A stretch of 16,485 nt of DNA from Actinomycetota bacterium (GCA_005888395.1 VAXF01000071.1:1-16485); one strand, 5' to 3'. Counted from the stretch's first letter, positions 8,092-15,506 are shown. Notes: generated from the sequence alone by a model not told the origin. Numbers and translations: made by a program.

Positions 8092-9246
8092 TCAGGCGCG
8101 GACGGTGATCTTCGTTCCCATCAGCTCGGCCATGTTGGCGTTGTAGAAGCGCTCCCTGTCTTCCTCGCTCGTGCCTGTCATCGTCGCCTCGAAGCGGCCC
8201 AACGGGTCCTTGGTCCCCTCGGGATGCGGGAAGTCGGAGGAGAACATGAACAGGTCCCCGCCGGCCTGCTCGATCATCCACCCGACATCTTCACCGGGGA
8301 ACGGCGTGAACTTGAGGTGCTTGTGCACGTACTCGGCCGGTGTGAGCGACAACTTGGTGAGCGGCGGCTCGGTTCGCGAGAACGACTTCTGAGCGAAGCG
8401 AAGCTGGTGCAGCCACGACACCACCCACGCCGCACCCTGCTCGATGCAGCCGCCACGCAGCTTCGGGAACCGGTCGAAAATGCCGTCGAGCACCAGCGCA
8501 CCGAGGAACACCTCGGGCGACTGGTGGATGGCGAGGTAGTCCTTGGAGCGGATGTTCTCCCCCCCGCCGAGGTGGTCCGACACCGGCATCGCGTTGTTGT
8601 GGAACGCCCGGTCGAGCAGCGGTCCGCCCCCGCCGACGTGAAGCACGAACGGGGTGTCGGACCCGGCGAGCACGTCCCAGAACGGATCGAGGTCTGGATG
8701 GGTCGGTGACAGCTCGCCGGCCGCGGTCGACGGCGTCATGATCGCCTTGCAGCCGGCGTCGACCGCCTCGGTGGCCAGCGCGGTCGCCCGCACCGGGTCG
8801 ACAAGCGGCACGTACGCAACCGCCAGCAGCCGCGGGTCGGCGGAGCAAAAGTCGGCCATCGCGCGGTTCTGCGCGGAGGCGCCGGCGTAGAGCCGATCCT
8901 TGTCCCGTCCGGTGAACATCGCAGACGCAAACGTGGCGAACACCAGCTGTCCGTCGAACCCCATGAGGTCGAGCGCCCGCCTCCGCTCGTCGGGGTCGAA
9001 GGCGCCCAGGGCCTGCCAGCCCTTGTCCGACCACAGGCGCTCCTCGGCCTCGGCCGCCTTGGCAGGATCGGCCCGCCGCGAAGCGGCCTTGTCGGCTGCC
9101 TTCTCCAACACGGGGGCGAGGGCGTCCATCCCCCGGCGCCGGAGCCTGTCGCGCTGGTCTTCGTCGATGTAGGCGTCCAGAAAGTCGGCGAGCTCCATGA
9201 TGTGGCTGTCCGCGTCGAGGATCGTGCGCTGGCCGGCGTAGGTCAT
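8092..9246 (-). CDS. Amidohydrolase-2 (ACMSD-like) family metal-dependent hydrolase/decarboxylase
   Basis: 384 residues, a normal length for the family. The N-terminal metal motif is ILDADSHIME (D11, D13, H15). VLHVGG (H203) is the expected metal-binding His on a barrel strand. The family signature FPKLRGGCIEQGAAWV lies at 260-275, and FMFSSDFPHPEGT (D338) supplies the late catalytic Asp. Members act on carboxylates or cyclic amides of aromatic and other ring compounds, often by decarboxylation or C-C/C-N hydrolysis; the substrate here cannot be named. The start ATG 9246 is preceded by AGGGGG at good spacing. The gene is divergent from the TetR regulator, with the shared operator region between them, and the alpha/beta hydrolase follows only 5 bases after its TGA, so the two enzymes are presumably co-transcribed. 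Confidence 0.9.
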   Translation of the reverse strand: MTYAGQRTILDADSHIMELADFLDAYIDEDQRDRLRRRGMDALAPVLEKAADKAASRRADPAKAAEAEERLWSDKGWQALGAFDPDERRRALDLMGFDGQLVFATFASAMFTGRDKDRLYAGASAQNRAMADFCSADPRLLAVAYVPLVDPVRATALATEAVDAGCKAIMTPSTAAGELSPTHPDLDPFWDVLAGSDTPFVLHVGGGGPLLDRAFHNNAMPVSDHLGGGENIRSKDYLAIHQSPEVFLGALVLDGIFDRFPKLRGGCIEQGAAWVVSWLHQLRFAQKSFSRTEPPLTKLSLTPAEYVHKHLKFTPFPGEDVGWMIEQAGGDLFMFSSDFPHPEGTKDPLGRFEATMTGTSEEDRERFYNANMAELMGTKITVRA

Positions 9247-9270
9247 CGGTACCCCCTGTCCGTCCCCAAA

Positions 9271-9293
9271 GCTGGTGACAAGGTGTCACCAGC
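9271..9293. promoter_or_regulatory. Perfect TetR-type operator (site A)
   Basis: Perfect inverted repeat with 10-base arms GCTGGTGACA and TGTCACCAGC and spacer AGG, in the 68-base gap between the divergent amidohydrolase and tetR-like genes. Such near-gene palindromes are the usual target of a divergently encoded TetR repressor. The centre is 36 bases upstream of the amidohydrolase ATG. Confidence 0.8.
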
Positions 9294-9299
9294 GCTCGT

Positions 9300-9312
9300 T
9301 GACAGAATGTCA
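9300..9312. promoter_or_regulatory. Second TetR-type operator (site B)
   Basis: TGACA-GAA-TGTCA: the same core and 3-base spacer as site A, with its centre 24 bases away (about two helical turns). It ends 2 bases before the GTG of the TetR gene, so binding would occlude the regulator's own start, fitting autorepression. The outer arm positions are only partly symmetric. Confidence 0.65.
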
Positions 9313-9314
9313 TC

Positions 9315-9980
9315 GTGGACGCAGCGAATGCAAGCCGGTCGTCAGCCTCGAGGCCGACGCCGCTCGACGGCCAGCGGATTGCGCGCGCCGACCGCCGCGC
9401 CCTTCTGCTCGATGCCGCCGCCGCGCTGGTGAAGACGGACGGGATCGACGCGCTGTCGATGGAAGCAGTGGCCGACAAGGCAGGGGTGAGCCGGCCGCTG
9501 GTGTACAAGCATTTCGCCAACCGCAGCGAGGTGCTCACCGAGCTGTACCGGCGCGAGACCACCGAGGTCCACGAGGAATTGTCCCGGGCCGTCACCGCCG
9601 CGCCGACCGTGTTGGACGCGTACCGGGCGCTCGCGCGGGGCTCGCTCGCGGCGGCCGCGGTCCACGGTTCGGCATTCGCCACGCTGCGCTCGGCTGGGGT
9701 GTCGAACGCCGCCCTACGGAAGGAGCAGCGGTCGCGCGACGGGTTGACGGCCCGCTACTTCGCCCGGCGCACCGTCCGCGAGCTCTCGATCGACGAGGAG
9801 CGCGCACGGCCTGCCACGGCCATGCTCCTCTCAATGATCGACGACGTGCTGGCCCAGTGGCGTCGGCGGCCGACCGCGGAGCGCGCCGCGTCCCTCGAAG
9901 AGACCTACATGACGATCGTGAGCGCTGCCCTCGACCGCCTGGGTGGTTCTCACGGGACACAGCGGGGAGCGGCTCGGTGA
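9315..9980 (+). CDS. TetR/AcrR family transcriptional regulator
   Basis: 221 residues. A TetR-type DNA-binding domain lies at ~25-75, with the helix-turn-helix in MEAVADKAGVSRPLVYKHFA (49-68) and the typical tail NRSEVLTELYRRE. The C-terminal ligand-binding domain is helical and not assignable to a ligand class. The GTG start at 9315 lies 2 bases after operator site B and has no visible Shine-Dalgarno, so the message may be leaderless; no other in-frame start precedes the HTH domain. It is divergent from the amidohydrolase. It probably represses itself and the amidohydrolase-hydrolase genes, and by operator similarity also the transport operon starting at 5823. Confidence 0.92.
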   Translation: MDAANASRSSASRPTPLDGQRIARADRRALLLDAAAALVKTDGIDALSMEAVADKAGVSRPLVYKHFANRSEVLTELYRRETTEVHEELSRAVTAAPTVLDAYRALARGSLAAAAVHGSAFATLRSAGVSNAALRKEQRSRDGLTARYFARRTVRELSIDEERARPATAMLLSMIDDVLAQWRRRPTAERAASLEETYMTIVSAALDRLGGSHGTQRGAAR

Positions 9981-10096
9981 TCACGTCGACCAGCAACGGC
10001 GGGTGGTCGCTCACCCCCAGCTGTTCAAGCGTCGCGGCGAACGACGACGGCCGCGCTGCGGCATCTGTCCTGAGCGCGAAACCGCAGGTCAAAGGG

Positions 10097-10170
10097 CGCC
10101 CCCGGCAGGACTCGAACCTGCAACCGACGGATTAGAAGTCCGTCGCTCTTTCCAATTGAGCTACGGGGGC
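10097..10170 (-). tRNA. tRNA-Arg (anticodon UCU)
   Basis: Full cloverleaf on the minus strand: acceptor GCCCCCG pairs with CGGGGGC, D-arm TAGCTCAATTGGAAAGAGC, anticodon stem GACGG/CCGTC around loop ACTTCTAAT (anticodon TCT), and T-arm with GGTTCGAGTCC. CCA is not encoded. It lies directly downstream of the small gene at 10490-10182 on the same strand. Confidence 0.95.
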
Positions 10171-10181
10171 GGCTCGACCCA

Positions 10182-10490
10182 CTATGCCGCGGCGTCGGGC
10201 GGGTGGGAGTCGATGCCGCCGGACTCCTGCTGGAACGCGACGCGGTCCTCCCGACGACGGGCCGCCACGGCCAGCGCCTCGGTGAGGAGCTCGACGGCGT
10301 GCTGGGCGTAGACGTCGGTCGGCGTGGCCCGCACGTGGTCGACGGCGCGATCGAGGGCCCCGTGGAGCGCGTCGGTGCTCCGCTCCGCGACGTCGACGAG
10401 CGCCGTCACCGCGGGCCCGCGGTCGACCTCCTCGGACGCGAGGGAAACTGCGATGGCGTAGATGAGAGGTGCATGGTCCATGTCTCGCAC
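10182..10490 (-). CDS. Small hypothetical protein, 102 residues
   Basis: No family recognised. The product is soluble, helical and acidic, with alternating A/V/L and charged residues (for example ALVDVAERSTDALHGALDRA, AVELLTEALAVAARRRED), no cysteine and no membrane segment. The case for a real gene is the GTG start at 10490, preceded by AAGGAGAG about 5-6 bases away, and a composition unlike the Arg-rich shadow frames. ATG 10481 is a possible alternative start. It ends 12 bases before tRNA-Arg on the same strand and is divergent from tRNA-His, with a 148-base gap that must hold both promoters. Confidence 0.65.
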   Translation of the reverse strand: MRDMDHAPLIYAIAVSLASEEVDRGPAVTALVDVAERSTDALHGALDRAVDHVRATPTDVYAQHAVELLTEALAVAARRREDRVAFQQESGGIDSHPPDAAA

Positions 10491-10638
10491 CAGCCTCTCC
10501 TTCCCGGACGAGCCGGGTTGAATGCCACGATCGGCGAAATTCCGTCGTTCACGTCACATTCGACGCTGGCGCCGGACTCTCCTGCCCTGCATCTCGGAGG
10601 GCCGCCGGGTGCGGGTGTGCAATCCTGGGAACGCACGT

Positions 10639-10713
10639 GGTGGCCGTAGCTCAGGTGGTTAGAGCGCCAGGTTGTGGCCCTGGAGGTCGGGGGTTCAAGT
10701 CCCCTCGGTCACC
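10639..10713 (+). tRNA. tRNA-His (anticodon GUG)
   Basis: Acceptor GTGGCCG (10640-10646) pairs with CGGTCAC (10706-10712, one G-T pair). The extra G at 10639 faces C at 10713, the G-1:C73 pair diagnostic of histidine tRNA. The anticodon loop is TTGTGGC (GTG), and the T-arm contains GGTTCAAGTCC. CCA is not encoded. Confidence 0.95.
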
Positions 10714-10759
10714 CTCGGAACCCTCCTCTCGGTGGCAGCTCGCCGCCGAGGGGGCTGGG

Positions 10760-10765
10760 TAGCAT
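10760..10765 (+). promoter_or_regulatory. Possible -10 element for tRNA-Lys
   Basis: TAGCAT fits the actinobacterial TAnnnT -10 pattern and ends 9 bases before the tRNA-Lys 5' end, the right place for a transcript starting at or just before the mature end. No convincing -35 was found upstream. Confidence 0.3.
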
Positions 10766-10774
10766 GCGCGCGCG

Positions 10775-10846
10775 GCGCCTCTAGCTCAATGGCAGAGCAA
10801 CGGACTCTTAATCCGCAGGTTCTCGGTTCGAATCCGAGGGGGCGCA
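10775..10846 (+). tRNA. tRNA-Lys (anticodon CUU)
   Basis: Acceptor GCGCCTC pairs with GGGGCGC (one T-G pair), D-arm CTAGCTCAATGGCAGAGC, anticodon loop ACTCTTAAT (CTT), T-arm CTCGG/CCGAG around TTCGAAT, discriminator A at 10846. CCA follows at 10847-10849 and so appears encoded, unlike the other two tRNAs here. Confidence 0.95.
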
Positions 10847-11056
10847 CCACACACGTTGCGGTCGTCTCGACCTTGGTTGCGATCCCAGTCATCTTGCTCG
10901 TGCATTGGCTCGCCGGATTGGCCGTCGGCCTTGGTCTACGGGGCGTGGTATCGACGGAGATACGGCCCGTTGCCGTAGTTCTGTTGCCGCGCGGTCGCTG
11001 GTCATCGACGCTCCGACCGCCCCATCAGAGCAATCGGTCGCGGTCGCGGAAGTTGA

Positions 11057-12175
11057 TTAACGGACGCCGACCGAATGCAGGAACTGCGTGAGGGTGGCCT
11101 CGTAACGGGACCGGTCGACGTTCCAGGAATGCACGTGTCCCGCGCGCGGCGTCGTCACCAGCCGCACGAGGTCGCGCCGCTCGCGGGCCAGTGTCCGGCT
11201 GTGGGCGACGGAGGAGACGTCGTCAGCCTCCCCGTGGAAGATGAGGATCGGCACCCGGAACTCCCGGGCATGGGCCAGCTCGTCCAGGTCGTCGAAGTTC
11301 ATGCGCGCCCACACCCGCATCACGTCCTGGCCCAGCCCGATGACCGCCCAGTTGAGCGGGCCTCGGAAGCCGTGGGTGCGGGCGCCGTAGTGCATGTCCG
11401 AGCGCAGGTCCAGTCCGGGCGCGTCCAGCACCGCGCCCCGGACGAAGGAGGACTGGGAGCCGTGGCGGAGGTACTCGCAGGCCACGGTGCCCCCCATGGA
11501 CGCGCCGAGGAGGACCACGCCGGTCGCCCCGTGGGCCCGGGCGAAGGCGACGGCGGCGTCGACGTCGTGCCACTCGGCCTGTCCGAACAGCGTGAAGCCG
11601 TGTGAGCCTCGGGCTGCGCCGGGGTCGTTGCGGTAGCTGACGAGCATGGCCGGCACGCCCGCGGCGTGCAGGGCGGGGACCAGGTAGAGCATGTCCTCCC
11701 GGGTGCCGCCGTAGCCGTGCAGGAGGATCGCCCAGGTCGATCCGGGCGCCGGCACCACCCAGGCCGGGAGCCGTCCTACGGCCCCGGGGATGGCGACGTC
11801 GTCGAAGGGCAGACCGAAGGCCAACCCTGGATCGCCGACGTAGGGTTCGCGAACCCGGGCGCGGGTCTCTGGCGCCGGCGCCGATCCTTCGAGGTGGTCC
11901 ACACGGCGAACGACGTCGTGCTTGCCGCGGGTGACGATGGCGGAGATCTGCGCCCACCCGCCGTGCCACTCGAGGCGGTACACACCCGGCGACGCGGTGT
12001 CGGTCGTGCGCGACAGCTCGATGCGGTCACCCCGGAGGCCGAGAATGCGGACGCCGTAAGGGCCCTTGCTGTGATCGGGATGCAGGCTCCGGTCAGCGAC
12101 CCAGAAGCCCGTCAGCGCGCCGCCCAGGACAACGACGACGAGGAGGCCGATCACCACCCGACGCACCCAGCGCAC
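11057..12175 (-). CDS. Membrane-anchored alpha/beta hydrolase (serine hydrolase)
   Basis: 372 residues. The N-terminus holds one membrane segment (~5-26), an uncleaved anchor or signal. A poorly conserved ~100-residue region follows, then an alpha/beta hydrolase fold. This has the oxyanion HGYGG (153-157), nucleophile elbow LLGASMGG (Ser226), acid in IFHGEADDV (Asp318 or 319), and catalytic His in AGHVHSW (347 or 349). The active site would face outside the membrane. Related proteins are annotated as BAAT/esterase/peptidase-like hydrolases; the substrate is unknown. The start is GTG 12175, with no clear Shine-Dalgarno. The gene stands alone, divergent from the 4-TM genes at 12345. Its stop is 208 bases downstream of the oppositely oriented tRNA-Lys. 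Confidence 0.88.
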   Translation of the reverse strand: MRWVRRVVIGLLVVVVLGGALTGFWVADRSLHPDHSKGPYGVRILGLRGDRIELSRTTDTASPGVYRLEWHGGWAQISAIVTRGKHDVVRRVDHLEGSAPAPETRARVREPYVGDPGLAFGLPFDDVAIPGAVGRLPAWVVPAPGSTWAILLHGYGGTREDMLYLVPALHAAGVPAMLVSYRNDPGAARGSHGFTLFGQAEWHDVDAAVAFARAHGATGVVLLGASMGGTVACEYLRHGSQSSFVRGAVLDAPGLDLRSDMHYGARTHGFRGPLNWAVIGLGQDVMRVWARMNFDDLDELAHAREFRVPILIFHGEADDVSSVAHSRTLARERRDLVRLVTTPRAGHVHSWNVDRSRYEATLTQFLHSVGVR

Positions 12176-12307
12176 GGGCGCAGTCTCGCGGCACGCCGAA
12201 GGCGGTGCCCCTGAAATCTCGAGGGTTATCTACTCACGATCTGTCGCCGCGAGACCGAGAATGCCGCGCGCCCGGGCCTTCGGTCGCGGTCGCGAGAGCA
12301 AGCACTA

Positions 12308-12336
12308 AGGACAACCGCCTCGCCCAGCCGTATCGT
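12308..12336 (+). promoter_or_regulatory. Candidate promoter for a leaderless message
   Basis: AGGACA (12308-12313), a 17-base spacer, and TATCGT (12331-12336). The predicted start site falls at or next to the GTG at 12345, so the mRNA would be leaderless, which is common in actinobacteria and fits the lack of a Shine-Dalgarno there. Confidence 0.35.
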
Positions 12337-12344
12337 TCGCGGTC

Positions 12345-12878
12345 GTGAATGAAGGGCGGGCGAACGAGGACGTCTGGATCGAACCTCCGCCGAGATTCGA
12401 CTTCTGGCGATCCCGCCCGACCCTGGCTATGGCCGCGTTGGCGGCGATCGGAGCAGTTGCAACGATGGCGGCCGGAATCGCCTTGGCATCGATCGACTCA
12501 ACGGGGTCGTTTCGTGAGTGGCTGGTGTTCGCTGGCAGCGGCTTCGAGCTCCCGGTTCAGCTCTGTCTCCTTAGCGCTTCGCTCCTGCTCGTGATCGACT
12601 TCCTGAGTAGTCCGCCGTTCTCCGGTCAACGAGCTGCGTTCGCCGCGCTCGCGTTCGTCGGCGCCGTCGGGGTGGTGGCTGACCTTGGAGCGATGGTCGC
12701 CGCGTTCGGGCCGTTGACATCGTTGGGCAACACGAGGGTGGCCGAGGCCCGAGCAACGATCGTCCTCGTCTACCTGGCGCCGGCGATGCTGGCTGCCCTC
12801 GTTGCTTGGCTCAGCGTGCGGGCAGCACGCGGAAAGTCAGCGCCTCGACGCCGGCGGCCGCGACTGTCAGTGCCGTAG
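12345..12878 (+). CDS. Hypothetical 4-TM membrane protein (first of a tandem pair)
   Basis: 177 residues with four predicted membrane segments at about 27-48, 67-86, 95-121 and 138-159, and a basic C-tail ending in RRRRPRL. No family recognised. The layout and some residues (GQRAAFAALAFVGAVGVVAD) resemble the next gene (RRKALMLGVAALACIIVLAD), so the two look like paralogues. The start is GTG 12345, with a promoter-like TATCGT just upstream and no Shine-Dalgarno, suggesting leaderless translation. The function is unknown; there are no catalytic or transport motifs. Confidence 0.72.
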   Translation: MNEGRANEDVWIEPPPRFDFWRSRPTLAMAALAAIGAVATMAAGIALASIDSTGSFREWLVFAGSGFELPVQLCLLSASLLLVIDFLSSPPFSGQRAAFAALAFVGAVGVVADLGAMVAAFGPLTSLGNTRVAEARATIVLVYLAPAMLAALVAWLSVRAARGKSAPRRRRPRLSVP

Positions 12879-13023
12879 CTCCGACGAGCACGAGACTCGC
12901 CACGTCAGCGATGGGCTCGGGGATCGAGAATGTCGGAAAGACCGCTGGACGGCGCGGCGTCGCGCCTGGATCGAGCGGTTCGAGGCTGGAGTCCACGGAT
13001 TACGGTCCAGATCTACTTTCCGC

Positions 13024-13497
13024 GTGCCGAATCTCGCTCGGTCGCTGAACTCCGGCACGACGGGCTTCTTGGGCACGACCAGCGGGCTGGGCCAGTTTCG
13101 TCAGCCGCCGCTCAGCCTCTCAGACCGCCTGGCGATCTTCGCCCGAGCCGGTGCCGGCCTGGTTCCCGCTCTGCTGTTGGTGGCGGGAATCGTGATCGTG
13201 GTCATGGCGGGCGATGCGAACCAGCCCGACGAGGCTCTGCGAGGTCGGCGTAAGGCGCTGATGCTCGGCGTCGCAGCGCTCGCCTGCATCATCGTCTTGG
13301 CCGACATTGGCGTGTGCATCGCGGTACTCAGGAGCACCATCGGTGTGTTTGGTGGCTTTGCCACGGGGAACCGCGCAGTGAGCATCGCCCAACTGTCCGC
13401 ACCCGTTGGCCTCTCAGTCGGGGTCTTGTGGTACGTGGGTGCACGGGTTCGAGCCGGTAACCCCGAGCCGCGGATCGCGCAGCCCGACGGCGACTGA
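13024..13497 (+). CDS. Hypothetical 4-TM membrane protein (second of a tandem pair)
   Basis: About 157 residues from GTG 13024; the start is poorly defined. The frame is open back to 12802, but that part overlaps the upstream gene and is polar, Arg/Cys-rich and improbable as protein. No Shine-Dalgarno precedes GTG 13024, and TTG near 13069 is an alternative. Membrane segments: AGLVPALLLVAGIVIVVMAG, then LMLGVAALACIIVLADIGVC, then a Gly-rich loop (GVFGGFATGNR), then SAPVGLSVGVLWYVGA. The spacing resembles the preceding gene, suggesting tandem duplication and divergence. No function can be assigned. Confidence 0.6.
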   Translation: MPNLARSLNSGTTGFLGTTSGLGQFRQPPLSLSDRLAIFARAGAGLVPALLLVAGIVIVVMAGDANQPDEALRGRRKALMLGVAALACIIVLADIGVCIAVLRSTIGVFGGFATGNRAVSIAQLSAPVGLSVGVLWYVGARVRAGNPEPRIAQPDGD

Positions 13498-13655
13498 CCC
13501 CACGCCGCCGACCGCCGATCTGTCGCGCGACATGACCGGTCTGTGCAGCTCCACTTCGGGCATTACGTGCGGGTTCGCGACAGGAAGCACGATCTATTCA
13601 CCGCTGTCGACCGGTGTATGGCGACCTCTTCGCGCGGCCTCTACGTTTTGTGCGG

Positions 13656-14501
13656 GTGAGCGAGATCCGGATCGAGGGGCAGGAGTTCTGGGACCGGCGG
13701 GCCGATGCGTGGGAGCGGCGGGCCGACGCGATCGACTCGTTCTCGGACACCTATGGCATGGCGACCATGGATGCCCTCGGCCTCGAGCCCGGCGAGAAGG
13801 TGCTCGATGTTGGATGCGGTCCGGGAACGAGCGCGGTGGATCTGGCCGCCCGAGTGGCCCCCGGAGGCGATGTCGTCGGCGTCGACATCTCGCCGGCGAT
13901 GGTCGCGGCTGCGACCCGCCGGGCCGCGGCGGCTGACGTCACCAACGTTCGCTTCGTAGCCGCCGACGCTCAGACAGAGACGCTCGGCGGCGACTTCGAC
14001 GCGGTCTACTCGAGGTTCGGCGTCATGTTCTTCTCGGACCCCGTGGCTGCGTTCGCCAACATCGGGCACTCGCTGCGCTCGCGAGGGCGGCTGGCCTGCG
14101 CGGTGTGGGCACAGCTGGCCGACAACCCGTGGATGTTCGTGCCCACCCTCACCGCAGCACCCGTTCTGAAGGCCGACCTCACCATTCCTGGTCCGGACGA
14201 GCCGGGCCCGTTCTCGCTCGCCGAGCCCCATCGGGTCACCGCCATCCTGACCCAGGCCGGGTTCGCGGACATCAGGATCAGCACGGTGGCGGGTTCGCGC
14301 CTGATCACCGCGGCGACCGCGGACGACGACGTGCGCGTGCTGTTGGAGGTCGGCCCGCTCGGCGAGGCGTACGAGGCGGCCGAGGAGGCCACTCGACAGG
14401 CCGCGGTCGACGCGGTGCTTACCGCGGTCGAGCCGTACCGGGATGACGCGGGCTGGCGTCTCCCTGGCGCCGCGCTGAACGTTACGGCCCACTGGCCGTA
14501 A
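13656..14501 (+). CDS. Class I SAM-dependent methyltransferase (UbiE/COQ5-like)
   Basis: 281 residues from GTG 13656. The Rossmann-type SAM fold shows motif I VLDVGCGPG (49-57), the acidic end of strand 2 in VGVDIS (74-79), and a later motif DFDAVYSRFGVMFFSDP typical of UbiE/menaquinone-type methyltransferases. After that comes a variable cap (~150-240) that probably sets the substrate, which is unknown. The frame is open to GTG 13614, adding MYGDLFARPLRFVR, but the natural N-terminus MSEIRIEGQEFWDRRADAWE favours 13656. Neither start has a ribosome binding site. It is a stand-alone gene on the plus strand between the 4-TM pair and the GNAT gene. Confidence 0.88.
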   Translation: MSEIRIEGQEFWDRRADAWERRADAIDSFSDTYGMATMDALGLEPGEKVLDVGCGPGTSAVDLAARVAPGGDVVGVDISPAMVAAATRRAAAADVTNVRFVAADAQTETLGGDFDAVYSRFGVMFFSDPVAAFANIGHSLRSRGRLACAVWAQLADNPWMFVPTLTAAPVLKADLTIPGPDEPGPFSLAEPHRVTAILTQAGFADIRISTVAGSRLITAATADDDVRVLLEVGPLGEAYEAAEEATRQAAVDAVLTAVEPYRDDAGWRLPGAALNVTAHWP

Positions 14502-14675
14502 ACCGACTGATCGAATCGGAGTAGCCCCGCGCTGTGAGTCAGTCAGCTCGCAAGCGAACACGCCAGTGCGCTGCAGACCGGCGACATGAGCTCGTGGCCG
14601 CGGGTCGAACAGCGCCGTTGGGCCACGTCGGCGCGGGAGCCGGGGGCCGAGGGACCAATCGGTCATCATGACGGC

Positions 14676-15143
14676 GTGTGCACCGTCCGCGTCGCGTCGG
14701 TTGACGACCTTGATCGCTGCTTGGAGGTGGTGGGCGGGCTCCCCGACTACTTCACGCCAGATGTTCCGGAGAAGATCCGATCGGACTTCGGTCGCTGTCG
14801 GTCCTGGGTGGTCGTCGACGACGGCAAGGTCGCGGGCTTCGCTGTCGTGGATAAGCGGTCGCCGCAGGTTGCCGAGATCCTGTGGGCCGCAGTCGATCCC
14901 GATCGGCGAGGGTCAGGCCTCGGAACGAGGCTCGTCGAGGACGTTCTCGAGACATTGTGGGCCGAAGGTGTGCGCCTCGTGGAGGCGAAAACGCTGGATC
15001 GGAGCGCCGGCTACGAACCCTACGAGGCGACGATCGCGTTCTGGAAGGGTCGCGGCTTCCTCAAGGTCGATGTGATCGATCCTCTTCCGGGCTGGGAGCC
15101 CGGCAACCCGTGCGCGATCTACGTGGCTCCGTTGCCCTCATAG
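14676..15143 (+). CDS. GNAT family N-acetyltransferase
   Basis: 155 residues from GTG 14676. The acetyl-CoA pyrophosphate-binding motif is DPDRRGSGLGTRLVEDVL (74-91; RRGSGLG is the Q/R-x-x-G-x-G/A signature). The closing part ATIAFWKGRGFLKV is the usual C-terminal GNAT element (a Tyr/Phe near the CoA sulfur). The frame is open to ATG 14586, but the extra 30 residues are polar and not part of the fold, which starts at CTVRVASVDDLDRCLEV. There is no clear Shine-Dalgarno for either start. The substrate is unknown. The context (methyltransferase upstream, receiver remnant downstream) does not point to a pathway. Confidence 0.85.
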   Translation: MCTVRVASVDDLDRCLEVVGGLPDYFTPDVPEKIRSDFGRCRSWVVVDDGKVAGFAVVDKRSPQVAEILWAAVDPDRRGSGLGTRLVEDVLETLWAEGVRLVEAKTLDRSAGYEPYEATIAFWKGRGFLKVDVIDPLPGWEPGNPCAIYVAPLPS

Positions 15144-15147
15144 CCGC

Positions 15148-15351
15148 GTGCCGGTCTATCGGACGGTCTTGACTCGGCAGCTCGCGCGTCGTTATGCGCT
15201 ACCGCTCGCGCTGGGGAGGCCGAGTCCGTCACGGGCAATCTGTGCGCGTGAGCCGGTCAGGGCGCAGGCAGTCGCAGCCGGCGCCGACGCCTTCATCGAC
15301 AAGGCGGCATCGATCCGCGAGATCGTCGCCACCATCGCACGGGTCGCCTGA
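15148..15351 (+). pseudogene. C-terminal remnant of a response-regulator receiver domain
   Basis: The frame gives 67 residues, but only the last ~31 (from codon 15256) look like a family: VRAQAVAAGADAFIDKAAS followed by IREIVATIARVA. This matches the end of a CheY/NarL-type receiver: alpha4, the beta5 strand with the conserved Lys in FIDK, and alpha5, followed directly by a stop. The phosphoacceptor Asp, the acidic pair and the Thr/Ser switch residue are absent. The sequence before 15256 does not encode them in any frame, since the GNAT gene occupies it. It is therefore most likely the stump of a deleted single-domain regulator; expression is doubtful. Confidence 0.55.
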
Positions 15352-15506
15352 GCCCTCGTGTCGCGCCCGCCGTGCTGACCTGACGGCGTTCTGTCGCCCG
15401 GTCATCCTCCCGAAGCGGGAGCGCCGGCACGGGGCATTTGGTCGCGCTGCGTTTCCAGGGAGACACCGTAGGGTGCCGTAGCGAGACCGCTCCAGAACGG
15501 GCGACT

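Noticed and set aside
10850..11091. Membrane-like reading (VSTLVAIPVILLVHWLAGLA) after tRNA-Lys
   Set aside because: The frame runs through the tRNA, has no credible start or ribosome binding site, and ends in Arg/Ser-rich sequence overlapping the hydrolase stop; probably non-coding.
11035..12294. 14-base direct repeat CGGTCGCGGTCGCG at 11035-11048 and 12281-12294 flanking the membrane-anchored hydrolase
   Set aside because: The repeat is itself two copies of a simple CGGTCG(C) unit, expected in GC-rich sequence. There is no transposase, inverted ends or target duplication, so it is not called a mobile element.
12811..12996. 61-residue minus-strand ORF with a membrane-like stretch (SLVLVGATALTVAAAGVEAL)
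   Set aside because: It overlaps the end of the 4-TM gene in antisense, has no Shine-Dalgarno and no recognisable family; hydrophobic runs arise readily in this composition.
14586..14675. N-terminal extension of the GNAT protein from ATG 14586
   Set aside because: The extra 30 residues are polar and lie outside the GNAT fold; GTG 14676 starts exactly at the fold.
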